NCBI RefSeq assembly: GCF_021390325.1 | Contig: NZ_JAJUWU010000009.1 | Coordinates: 1-64,000 of the forward strand | DNA: 64,000 nucleotides | Direction: 5' to 3' | Source of the DNA: Jiella avicenniae | Lineage (GTDB): Bacteria > Pseudomonadota > Alphaproteobacteria > Rhizobiales > Rhizobiaceae | In this document: in pieces, positions 37,379 to 45,738 of the stretch | Layout of the letters: each line of letters opens with the position of its first letter | Position numbering within the stretch: the stretch's first letter is position 1 | Translations under genes and position numbers: made by a program | The notes under the pieces: model-generated | The model's database searches: none | The model's input: the letters and a program-made list of their open reading frames with translations, nothing else | What the model was told of the DNA's origin: nothing

Positions 37379-37963
37379 TCAATAGGGCGGCGACGTCTTC
37401 GCCCTCTGGCTCCGCGCCGCCTCGGCCCACCATTCGAGGTCGGCGGCAAAGCGCGGGAAAGCCTTTTCGAGATGGCCGCCGGCATCGCCGGTGGGGCGAC
37501 CGTTGGCATCGAGCGTTGCGGCGATCGGCCCGACCGCCAGGGCGGAAGAGATCACCACCATGCCCATCTCGGACAAGGTGCCGTGCCATGCAAGCGCGGC
37601 TCTGACGCCCGAAAATCGCCCGGAAGAGTAGCTGGCGATCGCCGCCGGGCGCCAGAACCATTCCTCCAGGAAATGGTCGGTGAGGTTCTTCAGCCCCGGC
37701 TGGATGCCCCAGTTGTATTCGCCGGTTACGAAGACGAAGCCGTCCGCGTCCTTGATCTTCCGCGCCAGGGTCTCAAGCGCGTCCGGCGCCGTGCCGGCGG
37801 GATATTCCTTGTACATCCGGTCGAGCATCGGCAGGTCGAGCGCCTTGGCGTCGATCAGCTCGCAGTCGGCGCCGCGCTTCTCGAAGCCGTCGACCACGAA
37901 GTCGGCGAGGCGGATGCCCATCCTGTCGCGGCGATAGGAGCCGTAGAACACGAGGAGATTCAT
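37379..37963 (-). CDS. NADPH-dependent FMN reductase
   Basis: 194 residues, flavodoxin-like. The FMN phosphate loop is FYGSYRRDRMG, and TGEYNWGIQPGLKNLTDHF is the conserved second flavin motif. It probably reduces FMN, quinones or azo/chromate-type acceptors; the physiological substrate is unknown. ATG at 37963 (MNLLVFYGSYR) was chosen because a longer frame adds an unrelated leader. The gene is monocistronic and divergent from ompW. Confidence 0.88.
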   Translation of the reverse strand: MNLLVFYGSYRRDRMGIRLADFVVDGFEKRGADCELIDAKALDLPMLDRMYKEYPAGTAPDALETLARKIKDADGFVFVTGEYNWGIQPGLKNLTDHFLEEWFWRPAAIASYSSGRFSGVRAALAWHGTLSEMGMVVISSALAVGPIAATLDANGRPTGDAGGHLEKAFPRFAADLEWWAEAARSQRAKTSPPY

Positions 37964-38145
37964 GTCGCCGAGCCTCCGGCGGCGTTGAACGGGGGCAAGC
38001 GCCGAGCAGGCGAACGAGCCTGCGATCGGCAGGGCAAAAAGCCCGGCCGATTGTGGCGGGAATTTGACCTGGATCAAATCGATCGCATGGCAGACTGACT
38101 AATCATGGGCTGCCCACCATCGCAGATCCTACCAGAGTCGATCCC

Positions 38146-38820
38146 ATGAAAATCCGAAATCAGACCGCCGCGCTTCTCACGGGCGTCGCCCTTTTCGCCT
38201 TCAGCTCCAACGGGCCTGCCACGGCGGCCGATCTCACCGGCATCGCCGCGCCCGTCGAATATCAAAGCCCCTGGCAGATCCGCCTGCGAGGCCTCGGCGT
38301 CGTCACCGAAGACGAGGGCTATGTCGACGGCGTCGCCGGATCGGACCTGTCCTATTCGGACACGGTCATCCCCGAACTCGACATCAGCTACTACTTCACC
38401 GACAACATCGCGGCCGAACTCATTCTCGGCACGACCTACGCCAACGTCACCGGCAACGGCTCGCTGACCAGCATGGGTCGGGTCGGCAAGACTTGGTTGC
38501 TGCCGCCGACACTCACACTGCAGTATCACTTCACCGATTTCGGCAAGTTCAAGCCCTATGTCGGCGCCGGCGCGACCTATGCGATCTTCTACAGTCAGGA
38601 CGCCGACGGCGTCGACGATCTCGACATCGAGAACACGTTCGGCGCGGCCCTGCAGGTCGGTTTCGACTACATGATCGACGATCACTGGGGTTGGAACGTC
38701 GACGTCAAGAAGATTTTCCTCGAGCCGGACTTCGACGTCGTCGTCGGCGGCAACAAGCTGTCCGGCAAGGCCAAGCTCAATCCCTGGCTGATCGGTACGG
38801 GCGTGACCTACCGCTTCTGA
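38146..38820 (+). CDS. ompW: OmpW-family outer-membrane protein
   Basis: 224 residues. A Sec signal peptide (1 to about 28, ending PATAA) is followed by an eight-stranded barrel. Recognisable parts are WQIRLRGLGVV, the plug-like ELDISYYFTDNIAAELILG, PPTLTLQYHF, KFKPYVGAGATYAIFY, MIDDHWGWNVDVKKIFL and the terminal aromatic PWLIGTGVTYRF. The family forms small channels for hydrophobic or cationic solutes and is often stress-regulated. Confidence 0.93.
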   Translation: MKIRNQTAALLTGVALFAFSSNGPATAADLTGIAAPVEYQSPWQIRLRGLGVVTEDEGYVDGVAGSDLSYSDTVIPELDISYYFTDNIAAELILGTTYANVTGNGSLTSMGRVGKTWLLPPTLTLQYHFTDFGKFKPYVGAGATYAIFYSQDADGVDDLDIENTFGAALQVGFDYMIDDHWGWNVDVKKIFLEPDFDVVVGGNKLSGKAKLNPWLIGTGVTYRF

Positions 38821-38939
38821 ACCGCGCCCTGGCGGACCGTTGCGCCCCTTGTCCCGACGGGCATGGCATTCGGCGTAGCGGGCGGCGGCATGAACGGGCC
38901 GGTCGCGAGGGGGGCTGGCCCGAAGGGAGGCATGAAGCT

Positions 38940-38974
38940 GCGACGATGCCGGGTGGGGTGCCCGGCATCGTCGC
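38940..38974. terminator. Long hairpin between convergent ompW and GST genes
   Basis: GCGACGATGCCGGG and CCCGGCATCGTCGC form a perfect 14-bp stem with a 7-nt loop. No T-tract follows on either strand. Its position between two gene ends suggests a bidirectional terminator or mRNA-stabilising structure. Confidence 0.55.
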
Positions 38975-39005
38975 TGACCGTGTACGCAACGGCCTCCGTC
39001 ACGCC

Positions 39006-39665
39006 TCAAGCATAGGCATAAGGTCCGCCGCGCTTCAGCCCCTCGCGATAGGCCGGGCGGGAGTGGATGCGCAGGAGAAAGTCGCGCAGCCGCGGATGGT
39101 ATTCGTAGCCGAAACGCTGGGCGGCGGCTTCGACGGGAAAGCTCATCATGATGTCGGCGACCGAAAGGTCCGGGCCGGCGAACCAGCCGGTTTCTTCGAT
39201 CGAGCGCTCCCAGTGGTCGAGATGCAGCGCCATCTGCGGCTTCACCAGCATCTCGTCGACCTTTTCCATCGCGGTCTTGAGGATCGGCTTGGCGAAGAAG
39301 GGCGTCCGGTCGGGGATCATCGAGAGGACCAGCATCAGGAACAGAGGCGGCATCGCCGAACCTTCGGCGTAATGCAGGAAATGCCGGACCTGCCAGTAGT
39401 CGTCGCTGCCCTCCGGCGGCATCAGCCGCCCGTCGCCATGCTTCGCCAGAATATATTCCACGATCGCGCCGGTCTCGGCGATGGTGCGGCCTTCGTCGGT
39501 GATGACCGGCGACTTGCCGAGCGGATGCACCTTCTTCAATTCCGGCGGCGCCTGCAGGTCCTTGGTCCGCTCGTAGCGCTTGACCTCGTAGGGCGCGCCG
39601 AGCTCTTCGAGCAGCCACAGCACCCGCTGGGACCTGGAATTGTTCAGATGATGGACGGTCAGCAA
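39006..39665 (-). CDS. Glutathione S-transferase
   Basis: 219 residues. The thioredoxin-like N-terminal domain has NSRSQRVLWLLEELGAPYEV (glutathione-site Ser/Arg), HPLGKSPVITDEGRTIAETGAI with the cis-Pro and the SNAIL-like ETGAI. The helical C-terminal domain has LSVADIMMSFPVEAA with the N-capping box. It is a detoxifying transferase or peroxidase of unknown substrate. No ATG fits; TTG at 39665 lies 9 bases after CGGAG and begins LLTVHHLNNSRSQR. A longer ATG-initiated frame adds a low-complexity leader. Confidence 0.88.
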   Translation of the reverse strand: MLTVHHLNNSRSQRVLWLLEELGAPYEVKRYERTKDLQAPPELKKVHPLGKSPVITDEGRTIAETGAIVEYILAKHGDGRLMPPEGSDDYWQVRHFLHYAEGSAMPPLFLMLVLSMIPDRTPFFAKPILKTAMEKVDEMLVKPQMALHLDHWERSIEETGWFAGPDLSVADIMMSFPVEAAAQRFGYEYHPRLRDFLLRIHSRPAYREGLKRGGPYAYA

Positions 39666-40012
39666 GGCAGGTCGCTCCGGAAGACGAGGTGACGGGGCAG
39701 GTCGTGGCGTCGCCCCGGCTTCGGCATCACGAATTAGTGCGCTGGACGGCTCGGGCGACCGTCGCGGTCGCTTTGCCGCCGCGCTCGCGGCCGCGGCGGA
39801 CGATTTCGGGTCGTCAGTTCGAGGGATCTCCTGCGGGATTCCCAATGTCCCGCCTCCGCCTATCTGACTTCGAAATCTCGTACGACGGCACCGCATCGCG
39901 CGGACCAGCGTTTTGACGTTTACGTAAAAGTAGCGTATCAGGCCGCCAGCTAGGCCGCACTCGGGGCAGCTACGGCTTCGCCCCAGGCAAGGAACCGAAA
40001 GGGAGCCGTTCC
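39666..40012. other. Divergent intergenic region GST / fadE
   Basis: 347 bp. The part next to fadE holds the candidate promoter and operator at 39913-39941. The part next to GST is GC-rich and shows no recognisable signal. Confidence 0.4.
39913..39941 (+). promoter_or_regulatory. Candidate fadE-operon promoter with TTTACGTAAA operator
   Basis: TTGACG and TATCAG are separated by 17 bp. The perfect 10-bp palindrome TTTACGTAAA (39919-39928) sits in the spacer. This resembles sites of MerR-family LiuR-type and other acyl-CoA-sensing regulators of fatty-acid and branched-chain amino-acid degradation genes in Proteobacteria. The regulator itself is not in the window. fadE starts 72 bp downstream. 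Confidence 0.55.
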
Positions 40013-42289
40013 ATGTCGTTTCGCAAGGACAAGATCACCCGCCCGATCTTCAAATGGGCCAAGGGCGTCATGCCCTCGATCTCGAAGACCGAGCAAGAGG
40101 CCATCGGTGCCGGCACCGTCTGGTGGGACGGCGAGCTGTTCTCCGGCAATCCGGACTGGGACGAACTGATCAGGACGCCGCCGGCACGCCTTTCGCCGGA
40201 AGAGCAGGCCTTCATGGACGGCCCGGTCAACGAACTCTGCGGGATGATCGACGACTGGAAGATCGCCTCGCGGGATCACGACCTGCCGGAGGCGGTCTGG
40301 GCGTTCCTGCGCGAGAAGAAGTTCTTCGGCATGATCATCCCGAAGGAATATGGCGGCCTCGGCTTTTCCAACACGGCCCACTCGGAGATCGTCCGCAAGG
40401 TCTCGTCCGTCTCGGTCGTCGCCGGCGTCACGGTGATGGTGCCGAACTCGCTCGGACCGGGCGAACTGCTTCTGCATTTCGGCCGCAAGGAAGAGCGGGA
40501 CTACTGGCTGCCGCGCCTTGCCGACGGCCGCGACATTCCCTGCTTCGGCCTGACCTCGCCCGATGCGGGTTCGGATGCGGCGGCGATGACCGACACCGGC
40601 GTCGTCGAATATGGCGAGCACGAGGGCGAGCGCGTCCTCGGCATCCGTCTCAATTTCCACAAGCGCTACATCACCCTCGGCCCGGTCGCGACGGTCATGG
40701 GCCTCGCCTTCAAGATGTCCGACCCGGAGAACCATCTCGGGCGGGGCGAGGAACTCGGAATCACGGTGGCGCTGCTGCCGACCTCCCATCCGGGCGTCAC
40801 CCATGGCGAGCGGCACATCCCGCTCCATTCCTATTTCCAGAACGGGCCGCTTTCCGGCGAGGACGTGTTCATTCCGCTCGACTGGATCCTCGGCGGCGAG
40901 GAGCAGATCGGCCAGGGCTGGACGATGCTGATGACGGCGCTCGCCGCCGGCCGCTCGATCTCGCTGCCCTCGCAGTCGGCCGCTGCCGCCGCCTACTGCG
41001 CCCGCGTCACCGGCGCCTATGCCCGGGTGCGAACCCAGTTCGGCGTTCCGATCGGCATGTTCGAGGGCATCCAGCAGCCGCTCGCCGAAATCGTTGCCAA
41101 CGCCTATGCGATCGACGCCGCCCGGCGGCTGACGGTCGCCGCCCTCGATCAGGGCCACAAGCCCTCCGTGCTGGGCGCCATCATGAAGGCGCACGCCACC
41201 TACCGGATGCGCGAATGCGTCGAGCGGGCGATGGACATCCATGGCGGCAAGGGGATCATCGAGGGCGAGAAGAACTATCTCGCGCCGATGTACATGTCGG
41301 TGCCGATCGGCATCACCGTCGAGGGCGCCAACATCCTCACCCGCAACCTGATGATCTTCGGCCAGGGGGCGATCCGCGCCCATCCCTACATGCTGAAGGA
41401 GATGCTGGCGCTGTCGGAGGAGGATCGCGAGAAGGGCCTCGCCGACTTCGACGAGCACTTCTGGGCCCATGTCGGCCACTCGATGAAGACCGCGTGGCGC
41501 TCCTTTGCCAGAGGCTGGACCGGCGGCCTCGCCGCCCCGGCGCCGAAGAACGCCGCCTTCACCGGTCACTGGCGTCAGCTGTCGCGCTACGCCGCGGCCT
41601 TCTCGCTGCTTTCCGACCTGTCGCTGCTCACCCTCGGCGGGGCGCTGAAGCGCAAGGAGATGCTGTCGGCGCGGCTCGGCGACATCCTGTCGGAACTCTA
41701 CATCCTCGGCGCGGTGCTGAAGCGCTTCGAGGTGGAGGGGCGGCCGGAAGCCGACAAGCCGCTGGTCGAATACGTCATGGAGAAGGGCTACTGCCGGCTC
41801 GGCATCGCCTTCAACGGCGTGCTCGACAATCTGCCGGCCCGCTGGGCGGCCGTGCTGGTGCGCTTCCTCGCCTTCCCGCTCGGCGTTCCCTACGAGGAGC
41901 CGTCGGACGAACTGACCAGCGAGGTGGCGAACATGGTGATGCGGCCGTCGTCCCAGCGCGACCGGCTGACGCCGGACGTCTATCTCGGCGAGCGCCATGC
42001 ATCCCATCCGGTCAAGGACCTCGAACATGCCTTCGAGCTGGTCTGCGACGCGGCGCCGATCGAGAAGAAGATGCGCGAAAAGAAGGTGAAGGATCCCCTT
42101 GCCGCGCGCGACGCGGGCGTTATCACCCCGGACGAGTACGAGCGCCTCATCGAGGTGAAGACGGCGGTCGCCAAGGTGGTCGCGGTCGACGCCTATGACG
42201 CGCACGACGTGTCGCCGCTCGCCGACCAGCACGCCACCCAGCGCAAGGCCGGCAACGAACGAATCGAATCGCGCGAGGCCGCCGAGTGA
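40013..42289 (+). CDS. fadE: Long-chain acyl-CoA dehydrogenase FadE type
   Basis: 758 residues, the length of the large FadE family. The acyl-CoA dehydrogenase core (about 90-480) has IPKEYGGLGFSNTAHSEIV, GLTSPDAGSDAAAMTDTGVV and YRMRECVERAMDIHGGKGIIEG. The C-terminal DUF1974-type extension follows, with YLGERHASHPVKDLEHAFEL near the end. It performs the first oxidation of fatty acyl-CoA, passing electrons through ETF. ATG at 40013 follows GGGAG. It is the first gene of the four-gene degradation unit and overlaps the thiolase start. Confidence 0.95.
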   Translation: MSFRKDKITRPIFKWAKGVMPSISKTEQEAIGAGTVWWDGELFSGNPDWDELIRTPPARLSPEEQAFMDGPVNELCGMIDDWKIASRDHDLPEAVWAFLREKKFFGMIIPKEYGGLGFSNTAHSEIVRKVSSVSVVAGVTVMVPNSLGPGELLLHFGRKEERDYWLPRLADGRDIPCFGLTSPDAGSDAAAMTDTGVVEYGEHEGERVLGIRLNFHKRYITLGPVATVMGLAFKMSDPENHLGRGEELGITVALLPTSHPGVTHGERHIPLHSYFQNGPLSGEDVFIPLDWILGGEEQIGQGWTMLMTALAAGRSISLPSQSAAAAAYCARVTGAYARVRTQFGVPIGMFEGIQQPLAEIVANAYAIDAARRLTVAALDQGHKPSVLGAIMKAHATYRMRECVERAMDIHGGKGIIEGEKNYLAPMYMSVPIGITVEGANILTRNLMIFGQGAIRAHPYMLKEMLALSEEDREKGLADFDEHFWAHVGHSMKTAWRSFARGWTGGLAAPAPKNAAFTGHWRQLSRYAAAFSLLSDLSLLTLGGALKRKEMLSARLGDILSELYILGAVLKRFEVEGRPEADKPLVEYVMEKGYCRLGIAFNGVLDNLPARWAAVLVRFLAFPLGVPYEEPSDELTSEVANMVMRPSSQRDRLTPDVYLGERHASHPVKDLEHAFELVCDAAPIEKKMREKKVKDPLAARDAGVITPDEYERLIEVKTAVAKVVAVDAYDAHDVSPLADQHATQRKAGNERIESREAAE

Positions 42290-43572
42290 ATTCACGCCCC
42301 GTCTATCTCGTCGACGGCGCCCGCACGCCCTTCATCAAGGCGCGCGGGCGTCCCGGCCCCTTCACCCCCGTCGATCTCGCCGTCCAGTGCGGACGGCCTC
42401 TGCTCTTGCGCCAGGACTTTCCGGTCTCGGCGATCGACCTCGTCGTCCTCGGCTGCGTCAACGTCGTCGCCGACGAGATGAACCCGGCGCGAGTGGCCTC
42501 GCTTCGGCTCGGCATTTCCGACGAGATTCCGGCCTTTACCGTGCAGATCAACTGCGGCTCGGGCATGCAGTCGATCGACACGGCCTTCCGCTACATCGAG
42601 CGCGGCACCCACGAGATCGTGCTGGCCGGCGGGACCGAGGCGCTGAGCCATTCGCCGCTGGTGCTGAGGCGCGGGGCGGTGGAGTGGTTCGCCAAGCTCA
42701 ACCGGGCGAAGTCGGTCGGCGAGCGGGCCGGCATGTTTGCCAAGCTGAAGCCCGACTACCTCAAGCCCGTCATCGGGCTGGAGCGAGGCCTGACCGATCC
42801 GATCACCGATCTGAACATGGGCCAGACGGCCGAGATCCTCGCCCATCTCTTCGACGTGTCCCGGCGGGACGCCGACGCTTATGCCGTCGAAAGCCATCGC
42901 CGGCTCGGCGAGGCGACGAAGAACGGCTGGCTGAAGGACGAGATGCTGCCCGCCGTCGCGAAGGACGGCTCGGCCTTTGATCATGACGACGGCATCCGGC
43001 CGGGCACCACGGTCAAGGATCTCGGCAAGCTGCGGCCGGCCTTCGAGAAGCCCTATGGCAAAGTGACGCCCGGCAACTCGTCGCAGATCACCGACGGCGC
43101 CTCGTGGACGATCCTCGCCTCGGAAGCGGCGGTTGAGAAATACGGTCTGACGCCGCTGGTGCGCATCGTCGATTCCGACTGGGCCGGGCTCGACCCGTCG
43201 ATCATGGGCCTCGGCCCGGTGACGTCGACGGCGCCGATCCTCAAGCGTCAGGACCTTTCGGTCGCCGATATCGATCTGTGGGAGCTGAACGAGGCCTTCG
43301 CGGCGCAGGTACTCTCCTGCGTCGCCGCCTTCGACCAGACGGACGTCACCGACGGCGTCCTCGGCCTCGAAGGACGCGGCGGCCGGATCGGTCTCGACAA
43401 GCTGAACGTCGACGGCGGGGCGATCGCGCTCGGCCATCCGGTCGGCACGTCCGGCAACCGCATCACCCTCCATCTCGCCAATGCCATGAAGCGACTGGGC
43501 GGAAAGCGCGGCATCGCCACCGAATGCATCGGCGGCGGACTCGGCGGGGCGATGCTGCTCGAAGCCGCCTGA
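42286..43572 (+). CDS. fadA: Acetyl-CoA acyltransferase (3-ketoacyl-CoA thiolase)
   Basis: 428 residues. The nucleophilic Cys is in QINCGSGMQSID, the second-half His in GHPVGTSGNRI, and the C-terminal Cys in TECIGGGLGGAMLLEAA, so the active site is complete. It cleaves 3-ketoacyl-CoA to acetyl-CoA and a shortened acyl-CoA. The GTG start overlaps the fadE stop (GTGA at 42286-42289). The fused hydratase/dehydrogenase follows after 63 bp, an order typical of alphaproteobacterial fad operons. Whether it is closer to FadA or FadI cannot be settled by eye. Confidence 0.93.
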   Translation: MNSRPVYLVDGARTPFIKARGRPGPFTPVDLAVQCGRPLLLRQDFPVSAIDLVVLGCVNVVADEMNPARVASLRLGISDEIPAFTVQINCGSGMQSIDTAFRYIERGTHEIVLAGGTEALSHSPLVLRRGAVEWFAKLNRAKSVGERAGMFAKLKPDYLKPVIGLERGLTDPITDLNMGQTAEILAHLFDVSRRDADAYAVESHRRLGEATKNGWLKDEMLPAVAKDGSAFDHDDGIRPGTTVKDLGKLRPAFEKPYGKVTPGNSSQITDGASWTILASEAAVEKYGLTPLVRIVDSDWAGLDPSIMGLGPVTSTAPILKRQDLSVADIDLWELNEAFAAQVLSCVAAFDQTDVTDGVLGLEGRGGRIGLDKLNVDGGAIALGHPVGTSGNRITLHLANAMKRLGGKRGIATECIGGGLGGAMLLEAA

Positions 43573-43635
43573 GCCTTTGCTCGGGCGAATTCCAATCGAC
43601 AAGAAACGCGGCGACAGCGGACGGAAACGGACGAT

Positions 43636-45738
43636 ATGGGCAGGATGCTGAACGCGCTTTCGCAGCGCGATCTCGAACTCGGACCGGCGCGGGACGTCGA
43701 GCCGACCGGACATTTCCGGGTCGCGAAAGACGACGACGGCGTCGTCTGGATGGTGCTCGACCGCACCGACAAGCGCGTCAACACCATCGACCGCCCGGTG
43801 CTGGAAGAACTCGCCGGCCACGTCGAGCGCTTCGAGAAAGAGAAACCCGCCGCGATCGTCATCCGCTCGGGCAAGGCGGCCGGCTTTGCGGCGGGCGCCG
43901 ACATCAACCAGTTCGTCGGCGCCTCGACCGAGGAGATCAAGGCGGCGCTCGATCAGGGGCATCAGGTGCTGGACCGGCTGGCGGCGCTGCCGTGCCGGAC
44001 GATCGCCGTGGTTCACGGCCATTGCCTCGGCGCCGGGCTGGAGCTGGCGCTCGCCTGCGACCGGCGCATCGCCGTCTCGAACGCTTCGCTCGGCTTTCCC
44101 GAGGTCATGCTCGGCCTTCATCCCGGCCTCGGCGGCACGTTCCGTGCGCCGGCCGTCGCCGATCCGATCGAGGCGATGACCATGATGCTGACCGGTCGCG
44201 CCATGCCGGCGAAGCGCGCCCGGTCGATCGGCCTCGTCGATGCGGTGGTCGAGGAGCGGCATGTCGCGGCCGCCGTCGAGGCAGCCTTCTACGGCGACCT
44301 GCGCAGGAAGCCCCAGTCGCTTCAGGCGCGGGCGATGGGCTTCAAGCCCGGCCGCCAGATCGCCGCCAGGATGATGCGCAAGAAAACGGCGGAAAAGGCG
44401 CGGCAGGACAATTATCCGGCGCCCTTCAAGCTGATCGACCTCTGGGAGGAGCACGGCGGCAGCCCCAGGGCGATGCAGCGGGCCGAGATCGACAGTTTCG
44501 CCGAGCTGATCGAGACCGACACCTCGAAGAACCTCGTGCGCGTCTTCTTCCTGCGCGAGAAGATGAAAGGCCTGAAGGACGGTTCGTCGGGGGTGAAGCA
44601 CCTCCACGTCGTCGGCGCCGGCGCGATGGGCGGCGAAATCGCCGCCTGGGCCGCCGGGCAGGGCTTCAAGGTCACGCTCGGCGACATCAAGCTCGAGCCG
44701 ATCGGCGGCGCCGTGAAGAAGGCGGCGAAGATGCTGGAAAAGGTCGTCAAGGACCCGCTGAAGGTTCGCGATGCGCTCGACCGGCTGATCCCCGACCCCG
44801 AAGGCCTCGGCATCTCCCATGCCGACCTCGTCATCGAGGCGGCGCCGGAGAAGATCGCGCTGAAGCACAAGATCTACGAGACGATCGAGCCGCAGCTGAA
44901 AGAGGGCGCGCTGCTCGCGACCAACACCTCGGCCCTGCCGCTGGCGGACCTCGCCTCGGGCCTGAAGGACCCGTCCCGCTTCGTCGGCCTGCACTTCTTC
45001 AATCCGGTCTCGCGCATGCAACTCGTCGAGATCGTCTCGCACGACCGGATCTCGCCCGAGACCGCGCGCCGGGCGACCGCCTTCGCCGCCGAGATCTCCC
45101 GCCTGCCGGCGCCGGTGGGATCGGCGCCGGGCTTCCTCGTCAACCGGGCGCTGACGCCGTACATGGCCGAGGCGCTCGTGCTTCTCGACGAGGGCATCCC
45201 GAAGGAGCGGATCGACCTCAGGGCCGAAGAGTTCGGCATGCCCATGGGGCCGATCGAGCTGACCGATCAGGTCGGGCTCGACATCGCGCTCGACGTCGCC
45301 ACCTCGCTGCGCGAGCGGCTCGGCGAGAACACGCTGCCGCCGGCGCCGGACTGGCTGACGAAGATGGTCGAGGAGAAGCGTCTCGGCCGCAAGACCGGCC
45401 GCGGCCTCTACGACTATGACGACGCGGGCAAGCCGAAGAAGATCGCCCCGGAAGCGCTGCCCGACGGATCGAAGGACGATCCGGACATGATCGACCGGCT
45501 GATTCTGCCGATGCTGAACGCCGTCGTCGCCTGTATCGACGAAGGCGTCATCACTGACGAGGAGATCGTCGACGGCGCGATGATCTTCGGCACCGGCTTC
45601 GCGCCCTTCCGCGGCGGTCCGGTCCACTATGCCCGCCAGCGTGGCATCGACGGCATCGTCCAGCGGATGAAAGATCTCGCGGCCAAGCACGGGCCCCGAT
45701 TCGAGCCGCATCCGGGCTGGGAGCGGCTGGCGCGCTGA
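43636..45738 (+). CDS. fadJ: Fused enoyl-CoA hydratase / 3-hydroxyacyl-CoA dehydrogenase
   Basis: 700 residues. The crotonase domain (about 25-270) has AAGADINQF, HCLGAGLELALACDRRI and LGFPEVMLGLHPGLGGTFR with both catalytic Glu. The NAD-binding HAD domain (about 325-510) has VVGAGAMGGEIAAWAA and NTSALPLADLA, GLHFFNPVSRMQLVEIV with the catalytic His. Two C-terminal HAD repeats follow, with GMPMGPIELTDQVGLDI. It carries out steps two and three of beta-oxidation and would channel product to the thiolase. Its stop overlaps the next gene (TGATG). Confidence 0.95.
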   Translation: MGRMLNALSQRDLELGPARDVEPTGHFRVAKDDDGVVWMVLDRTDKRVNTIDRPVLEELAGHVERFEKEKPAAIVIRSGKAAGFAAGADINQFVGASTEEIKAALDQGHQVLDRLAALPCRTIAVVHGHCLGAGLELALACDRRIAVSNASLGFPEVMLGLHPGLGGTFRAPAVADPIEAMTMMLTGRAMPAKRARSIGLVDAVVEERHVAAAVEAAFYGDLRRKPQSLQARAMGFKPGRQIAARMMRKKTAEKARQDNYPAPFKLIDLWEEHGGSPRAMQRAEIDSFAELIETDTSKNLVRVFFLREKMKGLKDGSSGVKHLHVVGAGAMGGEIAAWAAGQGFKVTLGDIKLEPIGGAVKKAAKMLEKVVKDPLKVRDALDRLIPDPEGLGISHADLVIEAAPEKIALKHKIYETIEPQLKEGALLATNTSALPLADLASGLKDPSRFVGLHFFNPVSRMQLVEIVSHDRISPETARRATAFAAEISRLPAPVGSAPGFLVNRALTPYMAEALVLLDEGIPKERIDLRAEEFGMPMGPIELTDQVGLDIALDVATSLRERLGENTLPPAPDWLTKMVEEKRLGRKTGRGLYDYDDAGKPKKIAPEALPDGSKDDPDMIDRLILPMLNAVVACIDEGVITDEEIVDGAMIFGTGFAPFRGGPVHYARQRGIDGIVQRMKDLAAKHGPRFEPHPGWERLAR

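Noticed and set aside
38808-39002. 64-codon minus-strand frame downstream of GST
   Set aside because: It contains the perfect 14-bp hairpin at 38940-38974 and low-complexity Pro/Arg sequence; more likely a terminator region.
42292-45711. An 1,139-codon minus-strand open frame
   Set aside because: Fully antisense to the thiolase and fused hydratase/dehydrogenase; Arg/Asp/Gly-rich sequence without family features.
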